Assembly: GCF_004296935.1 (NCBI RefSeq)
Contig: NZ_SCVH01000076.1
Span: forward strand, 1-56,132
DNA from: Reyranella sp.
GTDB taxonomy: Bacteria > Pseudomonadota > Alphaproteobacteria > Reyranellales > Reyranellaceae
DNA length: 56,132 nucleotides
Direction: 5' to 3'
Below the pieces are notes generated by a model. That model saw nothing but the letters and a program-made list of their open reading frames with translations, ran no database searches and was not told the origin of the DNA. Below, one piece after another: positions 42,589 to 51,133 of the stretch (the stretch's first letter is position 1; each line of letters starts with the position of its first letter). The position numbers were made by a program, and so were the translations under genes.

Positions 42589-43542
42589 CTAGGAGCCACC
42601 GACGCCCTGGCGGGCAAATTCATCGGCGATGTCGGCCTGGATCGCCTTTGCCGCGGCGATGTCGGCGTCGCCACTGGCCGGGTCGCCCGTCCGGCGGCGG
42701 GCGATGCCGCGGCCATAGAGGGCGTTGGCTGCCTCGGGCGCGGCCTTGAGCACCAGGTCGAAGTCGGCAATCGCGGCGTCGGGCCGGTTGAGCCGAAGCT
42801 GGACGAAGCCGCGGGCCTCGAGGGCGGGCAGGTCGCCGGGTTTGAGCCGCAGCGCCTCGTTGCAATCGGCGAGGGCGGCCGCAAATGCTGCGGGCAGCCG
42901 GCCCACGATGGCGCGGGTGGCGCAGCGGCCGGCCAGCGCGATCACATTGCCGGGCCTGGCGCGCAGCACCTGATCGTAGTCCTGCAGTGCGCGCTCGACC
43001 TCGCCCTTGCGCTGCCAGGCGGCGCCCCTGCTGGCGATTGCGTCCAAATCGTCGGGTTGAAGTCGAAGTGCGGCATTGAATTCGGCGATGGCGCGATCGT
43101 ACTGGCGGAGCCCGGTGAGGGCGAGGCCGCGATTGTAGAGCGCGTCGACGTCGTCGGGCCGGAGCCGCAGCGCCTGGTCGAAATCCTCCAGCGCGCGCGT
43201 CTCGTCGCCTTTCAGGCGCCAGGCGATGCCGCGGTTGTTGTAGGCGTCGGAGAGATCGGGCCTGAGCCGGATTGCCTGACCGTAGTCGTCGATGGCGCGA
43301 TCGAGCTGGCCCTTGGCTGCCAGCGCCAGGCCGCGGTTGTAGAAGGCGGTGCCGGTGTCGCGCGGCGTCTCACGCGCCCAGCGGATGACGGCGTCGCAGC
43401 CCTGGATGGTCTGGTCTGCGGTGGCCTCGCCGTAGCACCAGCGGTTGAACTGCTGGTAGCTCTGCGCATTGGCAGGCATGAGGGCAGGCACGCCGACGGT
43501 CGCGACCAGCAGCAGCGAACCGAGGGCGAGCGTGCGGCGCAT
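42589..43542 (-). CDS. Secreted tetratricopeptide-repeat protein
   Basis: 317 residues. Signal peptide (about 1-27, ending A-N-A-Q), a short Cys-containing N-domain (W-C-Y-G-E-A-T-A-D-Q, C-D-A-V-I-R-W), then about seven TPR units from residue 60, each with the A-x-x-x-R-G / A-L-x-D-F-D-x-A-L-R-L-x-P pattern. TPRs mediate protein-protein contacts; here probably periplasmic scaffolding. No catalytic domain. Seven bases separate it from the NnrU-family gene upstream. Confidence 0.85.
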   Translation of the reverse strand: MRRTLALGSLLLVATVGVPALMPANAQSYQQFNRWCYGEATADQTIQGCDAVIRWARETPRDTGTAFYNRGLALAAKGQLDRAIDDYGQAIRLRPDLSDAYNNRGIAWRLKGDETRALEDFDQALRLRPDDVDALYNRGLALTGLRQYDRAIAEFNAALRLQPDDLDAIASRGAAWQRKGEVERALQDYDQVLRARPGNVIALAGRCATRAIVGRLPAAFAAALADCNEALRLKPGDLPALEARGFVQLRLNRPDAAIADFDLVLKAAPEAANALYGRGIARRRTGDPASGDADIAAAKAIQADIADEFARQGVGGS

Positions 43543-43549
43543 CGGGCCC

Positions 43550-44119
43550 CTAGCGCACCGCGACGCCGATCAGCGTTTCGTGCAGCCAGAACACCGCGAC
43601 ATAGGCCACGGTGCCGATGATGACCACGACGGCGTCGGCGGCCTTGAAGCCGTCGACCGCAGCCGCACCCGGGTCGCCCCGGCGTTTCAGCGCGATGCGG
43701 TCGTAGACCGCCCAGGCGAGCAGACCGCCGAACAGCAGCATGGACCCCAGGTCGCCGTTCACCAGCAGGTGGGAGAGCGCCCACGCCTTGACCGCCACCA
43801 GCATGGGATGGCGCAGCACTGCCTTGATCCTGCCGGGCGGCGCATAGGTGGCGGCGAGCGCCACGAAGGCGAACCACAGCAGGAAGAGGGCGATGGGATG
43901 GAAGATCGCCGGCGGGTCCCAGACATGGAGATAGCCGGCGCTGCGATAGCTCGCGAAGCCCCAGACGATCAGCACCAGGCCGGCCGCCGAGACCAGTGAA
44001 TAGAGTCCCTTGTAGGGGCCTTCGCCCAGCCGCCCGATCACCGCCGCCCGGGCGGGGCGAAGTGTCGTCAGCGTGTGGGCGCCGAGGAAGAGGACAAGGC
44101 CTAGGATGAGGAGGGACAT
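43550..44119 (-). CDS. NnrU-family integral membrane protein
   Basis: 189 residues, about five helices. Family features: G-A-H-T-L-T-T-L-R-P near 14-23, G-P-Y-K-G-L-Y-S-L-V-S near 35-45, R-H-P-M-L-V-A-V-K-A-W-A-L-S-H-L near 105-120. NnrU-like proteins are associated with nitric-oxide/nitrite reductase regulons or heme/isoprenoid-type methyltransferase folds; the exact role is unclear. The ATG sits seven bases after an extended -10 element, suggesting a leaderless mRNA. Confidence 0.85.
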   Translation of the reverse strand: MSLLILGLVLFLGAHTLTTLRPARAAVIGRLGEGPYKGLYSLVSAAGLVLIVWGFASYRSAGYLHVWDPPAIFHPIALFLLWFAFVALAATYAPPGRIKAVLRHPMLVAVKAWALSHLLVNGDLGSMLLFGGLLAWAVYDRIALKRRGDPGAAAVDGFKAADAVVVIIGTVAYVAVFWLHETLIGVAVR

Positions 44120-44125
44120 GGGCAG

Positions 44126-44134
44126 ATTGTATCA
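44126..44134 (-). promoter_or_regulatory. Extended -10 promoter giving a possible leaderless nnrU transcript
   Basis: TGATACAAT on the minus strand is a TG-n-extended -10 (TACAAT). The predicted +1 coincides with the A of the ATG at 44119, and no SD precedes that ATG. A TTGACC lies only 11 nt upstream, so no standard -35 is involved. Confidence 0.4.
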
Positions 44135-44144
44135 CAGAGCCGGG

Positions 44145-44534
44145 TCAACCGAGGTCTTCGGTCGTGGCCCTGGGGTCGTAGCCGGCGTCGCAGCCCAGCA
44201 CCTTGGTGAAGGTCTCGTCGACCAGGCGGGCCACGTCCACCGGCTCGTTGCCGGCAGTGCCAACGGTGGCGAAGGCGTTGGCGTCCCAGTCGACCAGCTC
44301 CAGCTCCATGTCCTCGAGCTCTTCCAGGGCGCCGCTCAGTTCCAGGCGGGTGAGCGGCTCCTCGCTGTAGGGATAGGGCGAGATGTTGATCGAGTCGGCC
44401 ATGACCTGGATCGACACGTCGGTGCCGCCGGCGTTCACCGCCTCGAGGGTGCAACAGAGCATGCCGCTCTCGTTGGGCGCACCGTAGATGTCGGCGATGG
44501 CCGCCACGATCGCTTCCACCTGACGCTGAGCCAT
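44145..44534 (-). CDS. Hypothetical acidic cytoplasmic protein
   Basis: 129 residues, strongly acidic, no signal or membrane segment. N-terminal helix (V-E-A-I-V-A-A-I-A-D-I-Y-G), paired cysteines (M-L-C-C-T-L-E), and a long acidic stretch L-E-L-S-G-A-L-E-E-L-E-D-M-E-L-E-L-V-D-W. Family not recognised. The ATG at 44534 has GGGAG at acceptable distance; the open frame extends upstream across the divergent gene's start and is ignored. Confidence 0.65.
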   Translation of the reverse strand: MAQRQVEAIVAAIADIYGAPNESGMLCCTLEAVNAGGTDVSIQVMADSINISPYPYSEEPLTRLELSGALEELEDMELELVDWDANAFATVGTAGNEPVDVARLVDETFTKVLGCDAGYDPRATTEDLG

Positions 44535-44663
44535 GTCTGTCGTCTCCCGGTTGTCGGCTACTCCTGCTGGCGCATCATGGTTTCGGATACGAAGCCGGGC
44601 AACCATTCCGGTGAAACCGGCGTTACCTCCCTGCCATCCATTGTGGCGGACCCGAGGCACATC

Positions 44664-45227
44664 ATGCGACGGCTACGCGTCGTTTTCCTTGCCGCTGTGT
44701 TACTCGCCGGCACGCCGGCGGTGGCCCAGCAGCTCGCGCTCAGCGCGGCGGTGCAGCCTTGCGCGCCGGAGGAGCCCGATTCGGTGCAGATCAGCTGGAC
44801 GGCGCCCTGTGAAGGGGACGGCTGGCTGTTCGACACCGAGGCGGGATGCCGGATGTGGGACTGGCATCCGGGCCCCGAAGACAAGGCGGTGTGGAGCGGC
44901 AGCTGTCGCGACGGCCTGAAACACGGTGCCGGCGTCGTGCAATGGACCGAGCACGGCCAGGCCATCGACCGGTTCGAGGGCGCCTACCGCTTTGGCCGGC
45001 GCGAGGGTTTCGGCCGCTACACCTGGAATGACGCCCATCGCTTCGAGGGCAACTACGCCGACAATGTCCCGGACGGCTACGGCACGTTGCAGATCGCCGG
45101 GCAGACGCTGGCGGGGAACTGGCACAACGGCTGCCTGACCGTGGGCGCGCGGGTGGTGGCGATCGGCGTGCCGCGGGCGTCGTGCATGGCGGGCGAGGAG
45201 CGTCCCCAGAGGTCGGCGCGGCAGTAG
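44664..45227 (+). CDS. Secreted MORN-repeat protein
   Basis: 187 residues. Signal peptide (V-F-L-A-A-V-L-L-A-G-T-P-A-V-A-Q, cleavage near 22). After a Cys-containing segment (C-E-G-D-G-W-L-F, C-R-M-W-D-W) come three to four MORN units: W-S-G-S-C-R-D-G-L-K-H-G-A-G, F-E-G-A-Y-R-F-G-R-R-E-G-F-G and F-E-G-N-Y-A-D-N-V-P-D-G-Y-G. MORN proteins bind lipids or other proteins. The ATG at 44664 with GAGG upstream defines the signal peptide; the longer open frame overlaps the divergent gene. Confidence 0.82.
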   Translation: MRRLRVVFLAAVLLAGTPAVAQQLALSAAVQPCAPEEPDSVQISWTAPCEGDGWLFDTEAGCRMWDWHPGPEDKAVWSGSCRDGLKHGAGVVQWTEHGQAIDRFEGAYRFGRREGFGRYTWNDAHRFEGNYADNVPDGYGTLQIAGQTLAGNWHNGCLTVGARVVAIGVPRASCMAGEERPQRSARQ

Positions 45228-45228
45228 G

Positions 45229-45525
45229 TCAGCCGGAGTTCGGCACGTCGGCGCGCCCGAAGGATTTGACCCTGCCGTCGTCGTAGCAGACGACGTAGCG
45301 ATTGGTCATGGTCCACGGGGTGCGGCTCCAGAAGTCCTTCAGCACCGTGTAGTAGGAGCACTGACTCCCGGGCGCATGCGCGACGGTTTCAGGTTCGCCC
45401 AGGATGGTCTGCACCTGATCCGGGCTCATCCCGGCGCGGACCTCGTCCACGTTCGAGGCCGTGACGCAGCCGACAAGCAGATTTGCCATCAGCAAGATCA
45501 ACGTAGCGCGCAGCATGAGCAGCAT
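45229..45525 (-). CDS. BamE/SmpA-OmlA-like small lipoprotein
   Basis: 98 residues. Signal peptide with lipobox L-L-V-G-C, then V-R-A-G-M-S-P-D-Q-V-Q-T-I-L-G-E-P, the hallmark helix-turn of the SmpA/OmlA (BamE) fold, followed by a short beta meander (S-Y-Y-T-V-L, R-Y-V-V-C-Y-D-D-G-R-V). Shorter than BamE itself, so it is probably a stand-alone lipoprotein of that superfamily, perhaps involved in envelope assembly. Start at 45525, or at the second ATG (45516). Tail-to-tail with the MORN gene. Confidence 0.8.
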   Translation of the reverse strand: MLLMLRATLILLMANLLVGCVTASNVDEVRAGMSPDQVQTILGEPETVAHAPGSQCSYYTVLKDFWSRTPWTMTNRYVVCYDDGRVKSFGRADVPNSG

Positions 45526-45582
45526 TTTACGCCGAAGCCGCCGGAGCAGGAACCCCTTCCTTAGGGAGTATTTGGCTAACGT

Positions 45583-46107
45583 CTAGATCATATAGGCAGC
45601 GAGCCCGACCAGCCCGCTCGCCACGATCGGGATGGCGGGGTTGATCTTGGTCAGCATCAGCAAGGCGAACACGCCGGCCGCGAGCGCGATCATCATCAAG
45701 TCGGTCAGCGCGCCGCGGGCCAGCACGATTCCGCCGGCCAGTACGAGGCCCACGGAGACCGATCCCAGGCCGCGCTGGATCGAGGCCCGCCATGGCCAGT
45801 TGGCGAGGCGATTCCACAGCCGGCCGATGCCGAAGGTGAGGAGGCCGGTTGGCAGGATGAAGGCCACGAGCACGACCGCGGCGCCGGGCAGTCCCGCGAC
45901 CTGGGCACCAATCGAGGCCACCATCATCATGTTGGGCCCGGGCGCGAGCTGGCCGAGACTGTAGTAGTGCATGAGCTCGGGAAAGGTCACCCAATGGTAG
46001 GTGTCGACCGTGAGCTGCTTCAATTCCGGGAACGCCGCCATGCCGCCGCCGACCGTCAGCAGCGAGATATAGCCAAAGACAGTGGCCAGATCGATGAGCT
46101 GCTTCAT
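45583..46107 (-). CDS. Chromate transporter CHR family, second half
   Basis: 174 residues, about five helices. CHR signature F-G-Y-I-S-L-L-T-V-G-G-G-M-A-A-F-P-E near 10-27 and L-G-Q-L-A-P-G-P-N-M near 50-60. Forms a heterodimeric CHR transporter with the upstream half (46104-46718); such pairs export chromate in some bacteria but natural substrates may be other oxyanions. Its ATG overlaps the upstream stop (ATGA, 46104-46107). Confidence 0.9.
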   Translation of the reverse strand: MKQLIDLATVFGYISLLTVGGGMAAFPELKQLTVDTYHWVTFPELMHYYSLGQLAPGPNMMMVASIGAQVAGLPGAAVVLVAFILPTGLLTFGIGRLWNRLANWPWRASIQRGLGSVSVGLVLAGGIVLARGALTDLMMIALAAGVFALLMLTKINPAIPIVASGLVGLAAYMI

Positions 46108-46718
46108 GACGCAGGATCGTTCGGCTGGGGATCCGTGGCCTTGTGCGGGCCCGTGCTCCGAGGCCTGTGCCACCAGATGGCCAGCGCACCGACACCGATC
46201 AGGGCGTAGGGCACGGGCACATGAAACAATGCGACCAGCACCGCGGTCAGCGCCACGAAGACATAGTCGGCAATCTCGGTCAGCATCTTGGCGCCGAGCT
46301 GCACCAGGACCACGGTGATGAGGCCGACCGCGCCGGCCGCAATCGCGTGCAGGAAGGCTTTCGACACCGGATCGTCGCCGCCGATGCCGTAGGCGAAGGC
46401 GGCGGCGGTCATGATCGACGCGCCGGGCAGGCACATGCCGAGGGCGGCGACGAGGGCCCCCGGCCAGCCGCGCAGGCGGTCGCCGGCCAGGATCGACATG
46501 TTGGTGGCGTTGAGTCCGGGCAGGCTCTGGCTGATCGCCATCAGTTCGACGAAGGTTGCATCGTCGAGCCAACGGTAGCGGGTGACCAGTCCGGTGCGGA
46601 GATAGGCGATGACGCCGCCGCCGAGGCTGGTGGCGCCCATCATCAGGAAGCCGAGGAAGAGCCGCCACAGCGAAGGGGGTGGCGCCACCGGCGGGGCGAC
46701 GGCGGGAGACTTGCTCAT
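46104..46718 (-). CDS. Chromate transporter CHR family, first half
   Basis: 204 residues. CHR motif F-L-M-M-G-A-T-S-L-G-G-G-V-I-A-Y near 24-39 and I-S-Q-S-L-P-G-L-N-A-T-N near 62-73, then several helices; the N-terminus has a Pro/Ala tract. Pairs with the next gene as a split transporter. Its ATG overlaps the stop of the CYTH-like gene (ATGA, 46715-46718), so three genes are translationally chained. Confidence 0.9.
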   Translation of the reverse strand: MSKSPAVAPPVAPPPSLWRLFLGFLMMGATSLGGGVIAYLRTGLVTRYRWLDDATFVELMAISQSLPGLNATNMSILAGDRLRGWPGALVAALGMCLPGASIMTAAAFAYGIGGDDPVSKAFLHAIAAGAVGLITVVLVQLGAKMLTEIADYVFVALTAVLVALFHVPVPYALIGVGALAIWWHRPRSTGPHKATDPQPNDPAS

Positions 46719-47665
46719 TCGTGGGCTTGCGGCGGGTTGCCCTTCAGGCGGTAGACGGCGCCCGTCTTGGTCGTTGTGAGCGCTACCCAATCGGCGGAGA
46801 TCTGCTGCAGCTCGAGGAAGAAGCGTTCGCAGGCCTGCAATGCCTTGTGGCTGATGTCGGCGGGCCCCGCGAAGCGAAGCTGATAGGCGAACTCGCCGAC
46901 GAAGGCGTGGTGATCGCCGCGCGAACGCCACAGGCCGAGATTGGCGGTGGCGGCCGTGTGATGGCCGAAATCGAGGACGCAGATGTCCTGCAGCAGCTCC
47001 TCGACGATGGTCTGATTGACCAGAGAGACATCGGAAGGACCGTCGGCCGAGATCGCCGACAGGGCCGGGAAGATCTGGGCGAGTTCCGGCAGCGACATGT
47101 GTCCGAGCGACGACATCACGATGCGCGCCGCCTCGGGCGCCTGGCTGAGGCCAAACTCGACATTGTGCGACAGCAGGCGACGGAGGCCGCCGATCTTCTC
47201 CTTGAGCGGCATGACCTCGAGCTTGAACTTGATCTTGTACTTGCCGTCGATCCTGGGCCGGACGTCGATCGCCTGGGCCTTGGCCATGTCGTCGCTGCGA
47301 TACTTGAAGACGATCTCGGGGTCGCCGATGGCAAAGCCATCCTCGTAGGCGATGCGGCGGCGGCAGATGAACGAGTTGTTGTAGAGGTGGTAGTCGCCGG
47401 TATCGAGGAACAGCACTTCGCGCACTTCGGGCCGTTGCTGCGATTTCGGCGTGTGCTGGAACCCGATGCCGGTGGCTTCGGCGGCGCGTCGCACCAGCGC
47501 CGCATATTCCTTGAAGACATGCGCCGACGTGAAGCGCTCTGGCTTGAGGATGATCTTGCACTGCAGGTAGCCCAGTTCGTCGCAGCGGCGGCCGTCGGCG
47601 TAGACGCCCGCATACTGCTCGGCCAGCCAGGTCTGCAGCATCGATTCTTTTGTGCCGTTGGACAT
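46715..47665 (-). CDS. CYTH/VTC-like domain protein of unknown function
   Basis: 316 residues, no signal peptide. Residues 87-104 read F-L-D-T-G-D-Y-H-L-Y-N-N-S-F-I-C-R-R and resemble the F-x-D-T-x-D-x-x-L-x-x-x-x-x-x-x-R-x-R strand of triphosphate-tunnel (CYTH/VTC) enzymes; E-I-V-F-K-Y-R near 118 and K-I-K-F-K-L-E-V near 144 could be further tunnel strands. The N-terminal E-x-E-x-K motif is not obvious, so catalysis is uncertain. ATG at 47665 with GGGGAG upstream. Coupled by ATGA to the CHR transporter genes. Confidence 0.65.
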   Translation of the reverse strand: MSNGTKESMLQTWLAEQYAGVYADGRRCDELGYLQCKIILKPERFTSAHVFKEYAALVRRAAEATGIGFQHTPKSQQRPEVREVLFLDTGDYHLYNNSFICRRRIAYEDGFAIGDPEIVFKYRSDDMAKAQAIDVRPRIDGKYKIKFKLEVMPLKEKIGGLRRLLSHNVEFGLSQAPEAARIVMSSLGHMSLPELAQIFPALSAISADGPSDVSLVNQTIVEELLQDICVLDFGHHTAATANLGLWRSRGDHHAFVGEFAYQLRFAGPADISHKALQACERFFLELQQISADWVALTTTKTGAVYRLKGNPPQAHE

Positions 47666-47755
47666 GGATACTCCCCAAGGTGGAGGTTAACGCTTCGCAA
47701 TCGCGCTGTCATCTGACCACAAAGGTGACGCACAGAGCTTCTCCGTGGCGGCGGA

Positions 47756-48247
47756 ATGGCCGTTGCCCGTCAGGTGCCGAACATTGATCATGTGACGATG
47801 TTCGCCAATCTCGCGCTTGCGACCTTCATGGTCAGCCTCACCGTGTCCATTCATCTCGGCGGCCTGCTCGGCCTGCTGTGGATCCTGCGCGACCGCGCCC
47901 ACCGCTTCCGTGCCCACGAAAGCCGTCCCGCCCAGCTCGGAGTGATCCTGTTCGTCGTGCTGGGCCTCGTCGCCATTCATAGCGTCGAGATCTGGCTCTA
48001 CGGAGCCGCGTTCTGGGTGATCGGCGCCGTCAATGATTTCGAATCGGCGCTGTACTTCTCGACCGTGACTTTCACCACGCTCGGTTACGGCGACATCGTG
48101 CTGGACGGCAAGTGGCGGCTGTTTGGCGCCATCGAGGCCGGCAACGGGCTGATTCTGTTCGGCTGGTCGACGGCGTTCCTGCTCTCCGTCACCAGTCGGC
48201 TCCGGATGCTCGAGCACGATTGGCTGGAGGACCCCGACGGCCGCTGA
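47756..48247 (+). CDS. Two-helix potassium-channel-like protein (Ion_trans_2)
   Basis: 163 residues. Selectivity filter T-T-L-G-Y-G-D at about 111-117, preceded by a pore helix (A-L-Y-F-S-T-V-T-F) and flanked by membrane helices; two further hydrophobic stretches at 15-40 and 60-85 suggest up to four. No RCK ligand-binding domain follows. Probably a tetrameric K+ channel of the inner membrane. Start at 47756, or GTG/ATG near 47792-47798, which would trim the N-terminus. Confidence 0.8.
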   Translation: MAVARQVPNIDHVTMFANLALATFMVSLTVSIHLGGLLGLLWILRDRAHRFRAHESRPAQLGVILFVVLGLVAIHSVEIWLYGAAFWVIGAVNDFESALYFSTVTFTTLGYGDIVLDGKWRLFGAIEAGNGLILFGWSTAFLLSVTSRLRMLEHDWLEDPDGR

Positions 48248-48328
48248 GGTGCCGCAATCAAGGCGCCTATGAGAAAGTCTAGGTCTGTCCGGCTGGCATT
48301 GCCGGGAACGATGCGCTAGTCGGAGACC

Positions 48329-49540
48329 ATGCAGACCGACAATCGTTTCCTCCCGCCGGGCCTCACAGCGTCGCTGAGCGGCCCCATCGGGAACTTGCCC
48401 GAATCGCCGATCTCCGACGTTGCCATGAGCGTGTTCGGCGATCCCGACGTCGTGCCGCTGTGGTTCGGCGAGGGCGATCTGGTGACGCCCGACTTCGTGC
48501 GCGACGCGGCGGCCCGGGGCCTGCAGGCGGGCGAGACTTTCTATACGTGGCAGCGTGGCATTCCCGACCTGCGGGCCGCGCTCAGCGCCTATACCGAGCG
48601 GCTCTACGGCATCAAATGCCCGATCGACCGCATCAGCGTCACCACCGGCGGCATGCAGGCGATCCTGCTCTCCTGCCAGATGCTGCTCGATCCCGGCGAC
48701 AACGTCGTGATCGTCTCGCCGATCTGGCCCAACATAACCTCGGCCACCAAGCTGATGCGCGGCGTGCCGAAATACGTGGCGCTCGACCGCACCACGCTCG
48801 GCGGCTGGAAGCTCGACCTGCAGCGCGTGTTCGACGCGGTGGACGAGCGCACGCGGGCGATCTTTGTCAACTCGCCGGGCAATCCGACCGGCTGGGTGAT
48901 GTCGTCCGACGAGCAGCGCGCGCTGCTGGAATTCGCCCGCAAGCGCGGCATCTGGATCATGGCCGACGAGGTCTATGCCCGGCTGATCTACACCAAGCGT
49001 CCCGACGGGCGGCAGGTGGCGCCGTCGTTCCTGGAGCATGCCAGGCCCGACGATCCGCTGATCGTGCTCAACAGCTTCTCCAAGCCGTGGGCGATGACCG
49101 GCTGGCGGCTGGGCTGGCTCACGCACCCGGCACAGCTCGGCGACCAGATCGCCAAGCTCGTCCAGATCAACACCTCGGGTGCGCCGGCGTTCCTGCAGCG
49201 AGGCGCGGTCGCGGCGATCGAGAAGGGCGACGATTTCGTGGCGCAGATGGTCGAGCGCTGCCGTGCCGGCGGCGAGCAGGTATTCCAGCGCCTCTCGGGC
49301 CTGCCCAAGGTCACCATCGCGCGGCCGGAAGCGGCGTTTTATGCCTTCTTCTCGGTGGATGGCGTCGAGGACACCATGGCCTTCTGCAAGAAACTCGCGA
49401 AGGAGCACAAGGTGGGGCTGGCGCCCGGTGAGGCCTTCGGTCCGGGCGGCACCGGCAACATCCGCCTCTGCTTCGCCTCCGGCGCCGAGCGGCTGAGCAA
49501 GGGCCTCGACCGCATCGAAGCCGCGATCAAGGCGCTATGA
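48329..49540 (+). CDS. PLP-dependent aminotransferase, class I/II
   Basis: 403 residues. PLP Lys252 in N-S-F-S-K-P-W-A-M-T-G-W-R-L-G-W, with N-S-P-G-N-P-T-G at 181-188 and Asp213/Tyr216 in M-A-D-E-V-Y: complete fold-type I active site. Aspartate/aromatic aminotransferase branch; the substrate pair cannot be assigned. Cytoplasmic. Followed seven bases later by an ABC exporter pair, but a functional link is not evident. Confidence 0.88.
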   Translation: MQTDNRFLPPGLTASLSGPIGNLPESPISDVAMSVFGDPDVVPLWFGEGDLVTPDFVRDAAARGLQAGETFYTWQRGIPDLRAALSAYTERLYGIKCPIDRISVTTGGMQAILLSCQMLLDPGDNVVIVSPIWPNITSATKLMRGVPKYVALDRTTLGGWKLDLQRVFDAVDERTRAIFVNSPGNPTGWVMSSDEQRALLEFARKRGIWIMADEVYARLIYTKRPDGRQVAPSFLEHARPDDPLIVLNSFSKPWAMTGWRLGWLTHPAQLGDQIAKLVQINTSGAPAFLQRGAVAAIEKGDDFVAQMVERCRAGGEQVFQRLSGLPKVTIARPEAAFYAFFSVDGVEDTMAFCKKLAKEHKVGLAPGEAFGPGGTGNIRLCFASGAERLSKGLDRIEAAIKAL

Positions 49541-49547
49541 TGCCGTC

Positions 49548-50321
49548 ATGCCCGACAGCCCCTCCCTCAATGTCCGGCACCTGCGCAAGGTGTACGGCGA
49601 GATCGTCGCAGTCGATGATCTGACCTTCACGGTGCCGCGCGGCACCGTGCTCGGGCTGTTGGGCGGCAACGGCGCCGGCAAGACCACGACCATCGCCATG
49701 CTGCTGGGGTTGCTCGAGCCGACGGCCGGGCAGATCGAGGTGCTGGGCATCGACATGCTGAAGCGACGCTACGCGGCGCTGCCGCGCATGAACTTTTCGT
49801 CGCCCTACGTCGACCTGCCGCATCGCCTTACGGTGCGCCAGAACCTCGCCTTCTACGGCAGGCTCTATGGCGTGAAGGATCTGAGCGTCCGGGTGATGGA
49901 AATCGCCGAACGCATGCAGATCGCCGAGTTCCTCGATCGTCCGTCCGGCAAGCTCTCGGCCGGGCAGAAGACGCGGGTGGCGCTGGCCAAGGCGCTGATC
50001 AACCGGCCCGACGTGCTGCTGCTCGACGAGCCAACGGCCTCGCTCGATCCGGATACCGCCGACTGGATGCGCAGCTACCTCAAGGAATATCAGGGCGAGA
50101 CCCACGCAACGATCCTGCTCGCCTCGCACAACATGAGCGAGGTCGAGCGGCTGTGCGACGACGTGATCCTGCTGCAGGCCGGCCGCGTCTTCGAGCGCGG
50201 CAGCCCGCGCGAGCTGATCGAGCGTTTCGGACGCGAGGACATGGAGGAGGTGTTCCTCGACATGGCGCGCGGCCGCGGCCGAGGCCTAGATGCGCTGAAG
50301 AAGGGCGAGGCGGCGCAATGA
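49548..50321 (+). CDS. ABC-2 exporter ATPase
   Basis: 257 residues. Walker A G-G-N-G-A-G-K-T-T at 39-47, signature L-S-A-G-Q-K-T-R, Walker B V-L-L-L-D-E-P-T-A-S-L-D. NodI/YadG/CcmA-like ATPase without membrane segments, paired with the ABC-2 permease whose start overlaps its stop (ATGA, 50318-50321). The exported substrate is unknown; it may be a lipid, polysaccharide or drug. Confidence 0.92.
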   Translation: MPDSPSLNVRHLRKVYGEIVAVDDLTFTVPRGTVLGLLGGNGAGKTTTIAMLLGLLEPTAGQIEVLGIDMLKRRYAALPRMNFSSPYVDLPHRLTVRQNLAFYGRLYGVKDLSVRVMEIAERMQIAEFLDRPSGKLSAGQKTRVALAKALINRPDVLLLDEPTASLDPDTADWMRSYLKEYQGETHATILLASHNMSEVERLCDDVILLQAGRVFERGSPRELIERFGREDMEEVFLDMARGRGRGLDALKKGEAAQ

Positions 50322-51115
50322 GCGGCTCCATCGAACGCATCTATGCCCTGGTGATGCGCCATGTCTGGATCTGGCGCAGCTCGGTGATGCGGCTGGTCGA
50401 TTCGATCTACTGGCCGGCGGTGCAGATGGTGATGTGGGGCTTCATGACCCAGTACCTGCTGCCGCAAGCCTCGTTCGTTGCCCAGGCGGCAGGCGTACTG
50501 CTGTCGGGCCTGCTGCTGTGGGAAGTGGTGGTGCGCGGCAACCTCTCGCTCTCCATCGCTTTCCTCGAGGAGATGTGGTCGCGCAATCTCGGCCATCTGT
50601 TCGTGAGCCCGATCCGATCCTGGGAGATGGCGACCGGCATCATCATCGCAGCCCTCCTGCGCACGCTGCTGGGCCTGGTCCCGGTGTCGCTGATGGCCTG
50701 GGTCTTCTTCGGCTACAACATCTACTCGCTCGGCCTGCCGTTGGTGGCCTTCTTCGCCATCCTGCAGATGTTCTCCTGGTCGATCGGGCTTGCCATGTCG
50801 GGGATGATCATGCGGGTCGGGCAAAGCGCGGAAAGCTTTGCCTGGGCGGCCGTCTTCATCCTGATGCCGGTGAGCGGCGTCTATTATCCGGTGTCGGTGC
50901 TGCCGCAATGGCTGCAGGTGATCTCGTGGGGGCTGCCGCCGGCCTACATTTTCGAGGGCATGCGCGCGATCCTGTCGGAGAAGACCGTGCACTGGGACAT
51001 GCTCGCCATCGCCTTCGGCCTGTCGGTGGGCTACCTGGTCGTCGGCTTCCAGATATTTCAGTGGTTCTTCCGCGCCTCCAGGCGCGCCGGTACGCTGCTG
51101 GACCAAGGTGAATAG
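50318..51115 (+). CDS. ABC-2 exporter permease
   Basis: 265 residues, six helices. L-L-L-W-E-V-V-V-R-G-N-L-S-L-S near 64-78, L-F-V-S-P-I-R-S-W-E near 94-103 and P-V-S-G-V-Y-Y-P-V-S-V-L-P near 184-196 are ABC-2 family motifs. Forms a homodimeric channel driven by the preceding ATPase. ATG overlaps the ATPase stop. Confidence 0.9.
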   Translation: MSGSIERIYALVMRHVWIWRSSVMRLVDSIYWPAVQMVMWGFMTQYLLPQASFVAQAAGVLLSGLLLWEVVVRGNLSLSIAFLEEMWSRNLGHLFVSPIRSWEMATGIIIAALLRTLLGLVPVSLMAWVFFGYNIYSLGLPLVAFFAILQMFSWSIGLAMSGMIMRVGQSAESFAWAAVFILMPVSGVYYPVSVLPQWLQVISWGLPPAYIFEGMRAILSEKTVHWDMLAIAFGLSVGYLVVGFQIFQWFFRASRRAGTLLDQGE

Positions 51116-51133
51116 AAGAGGAAGAAGCAAGCG

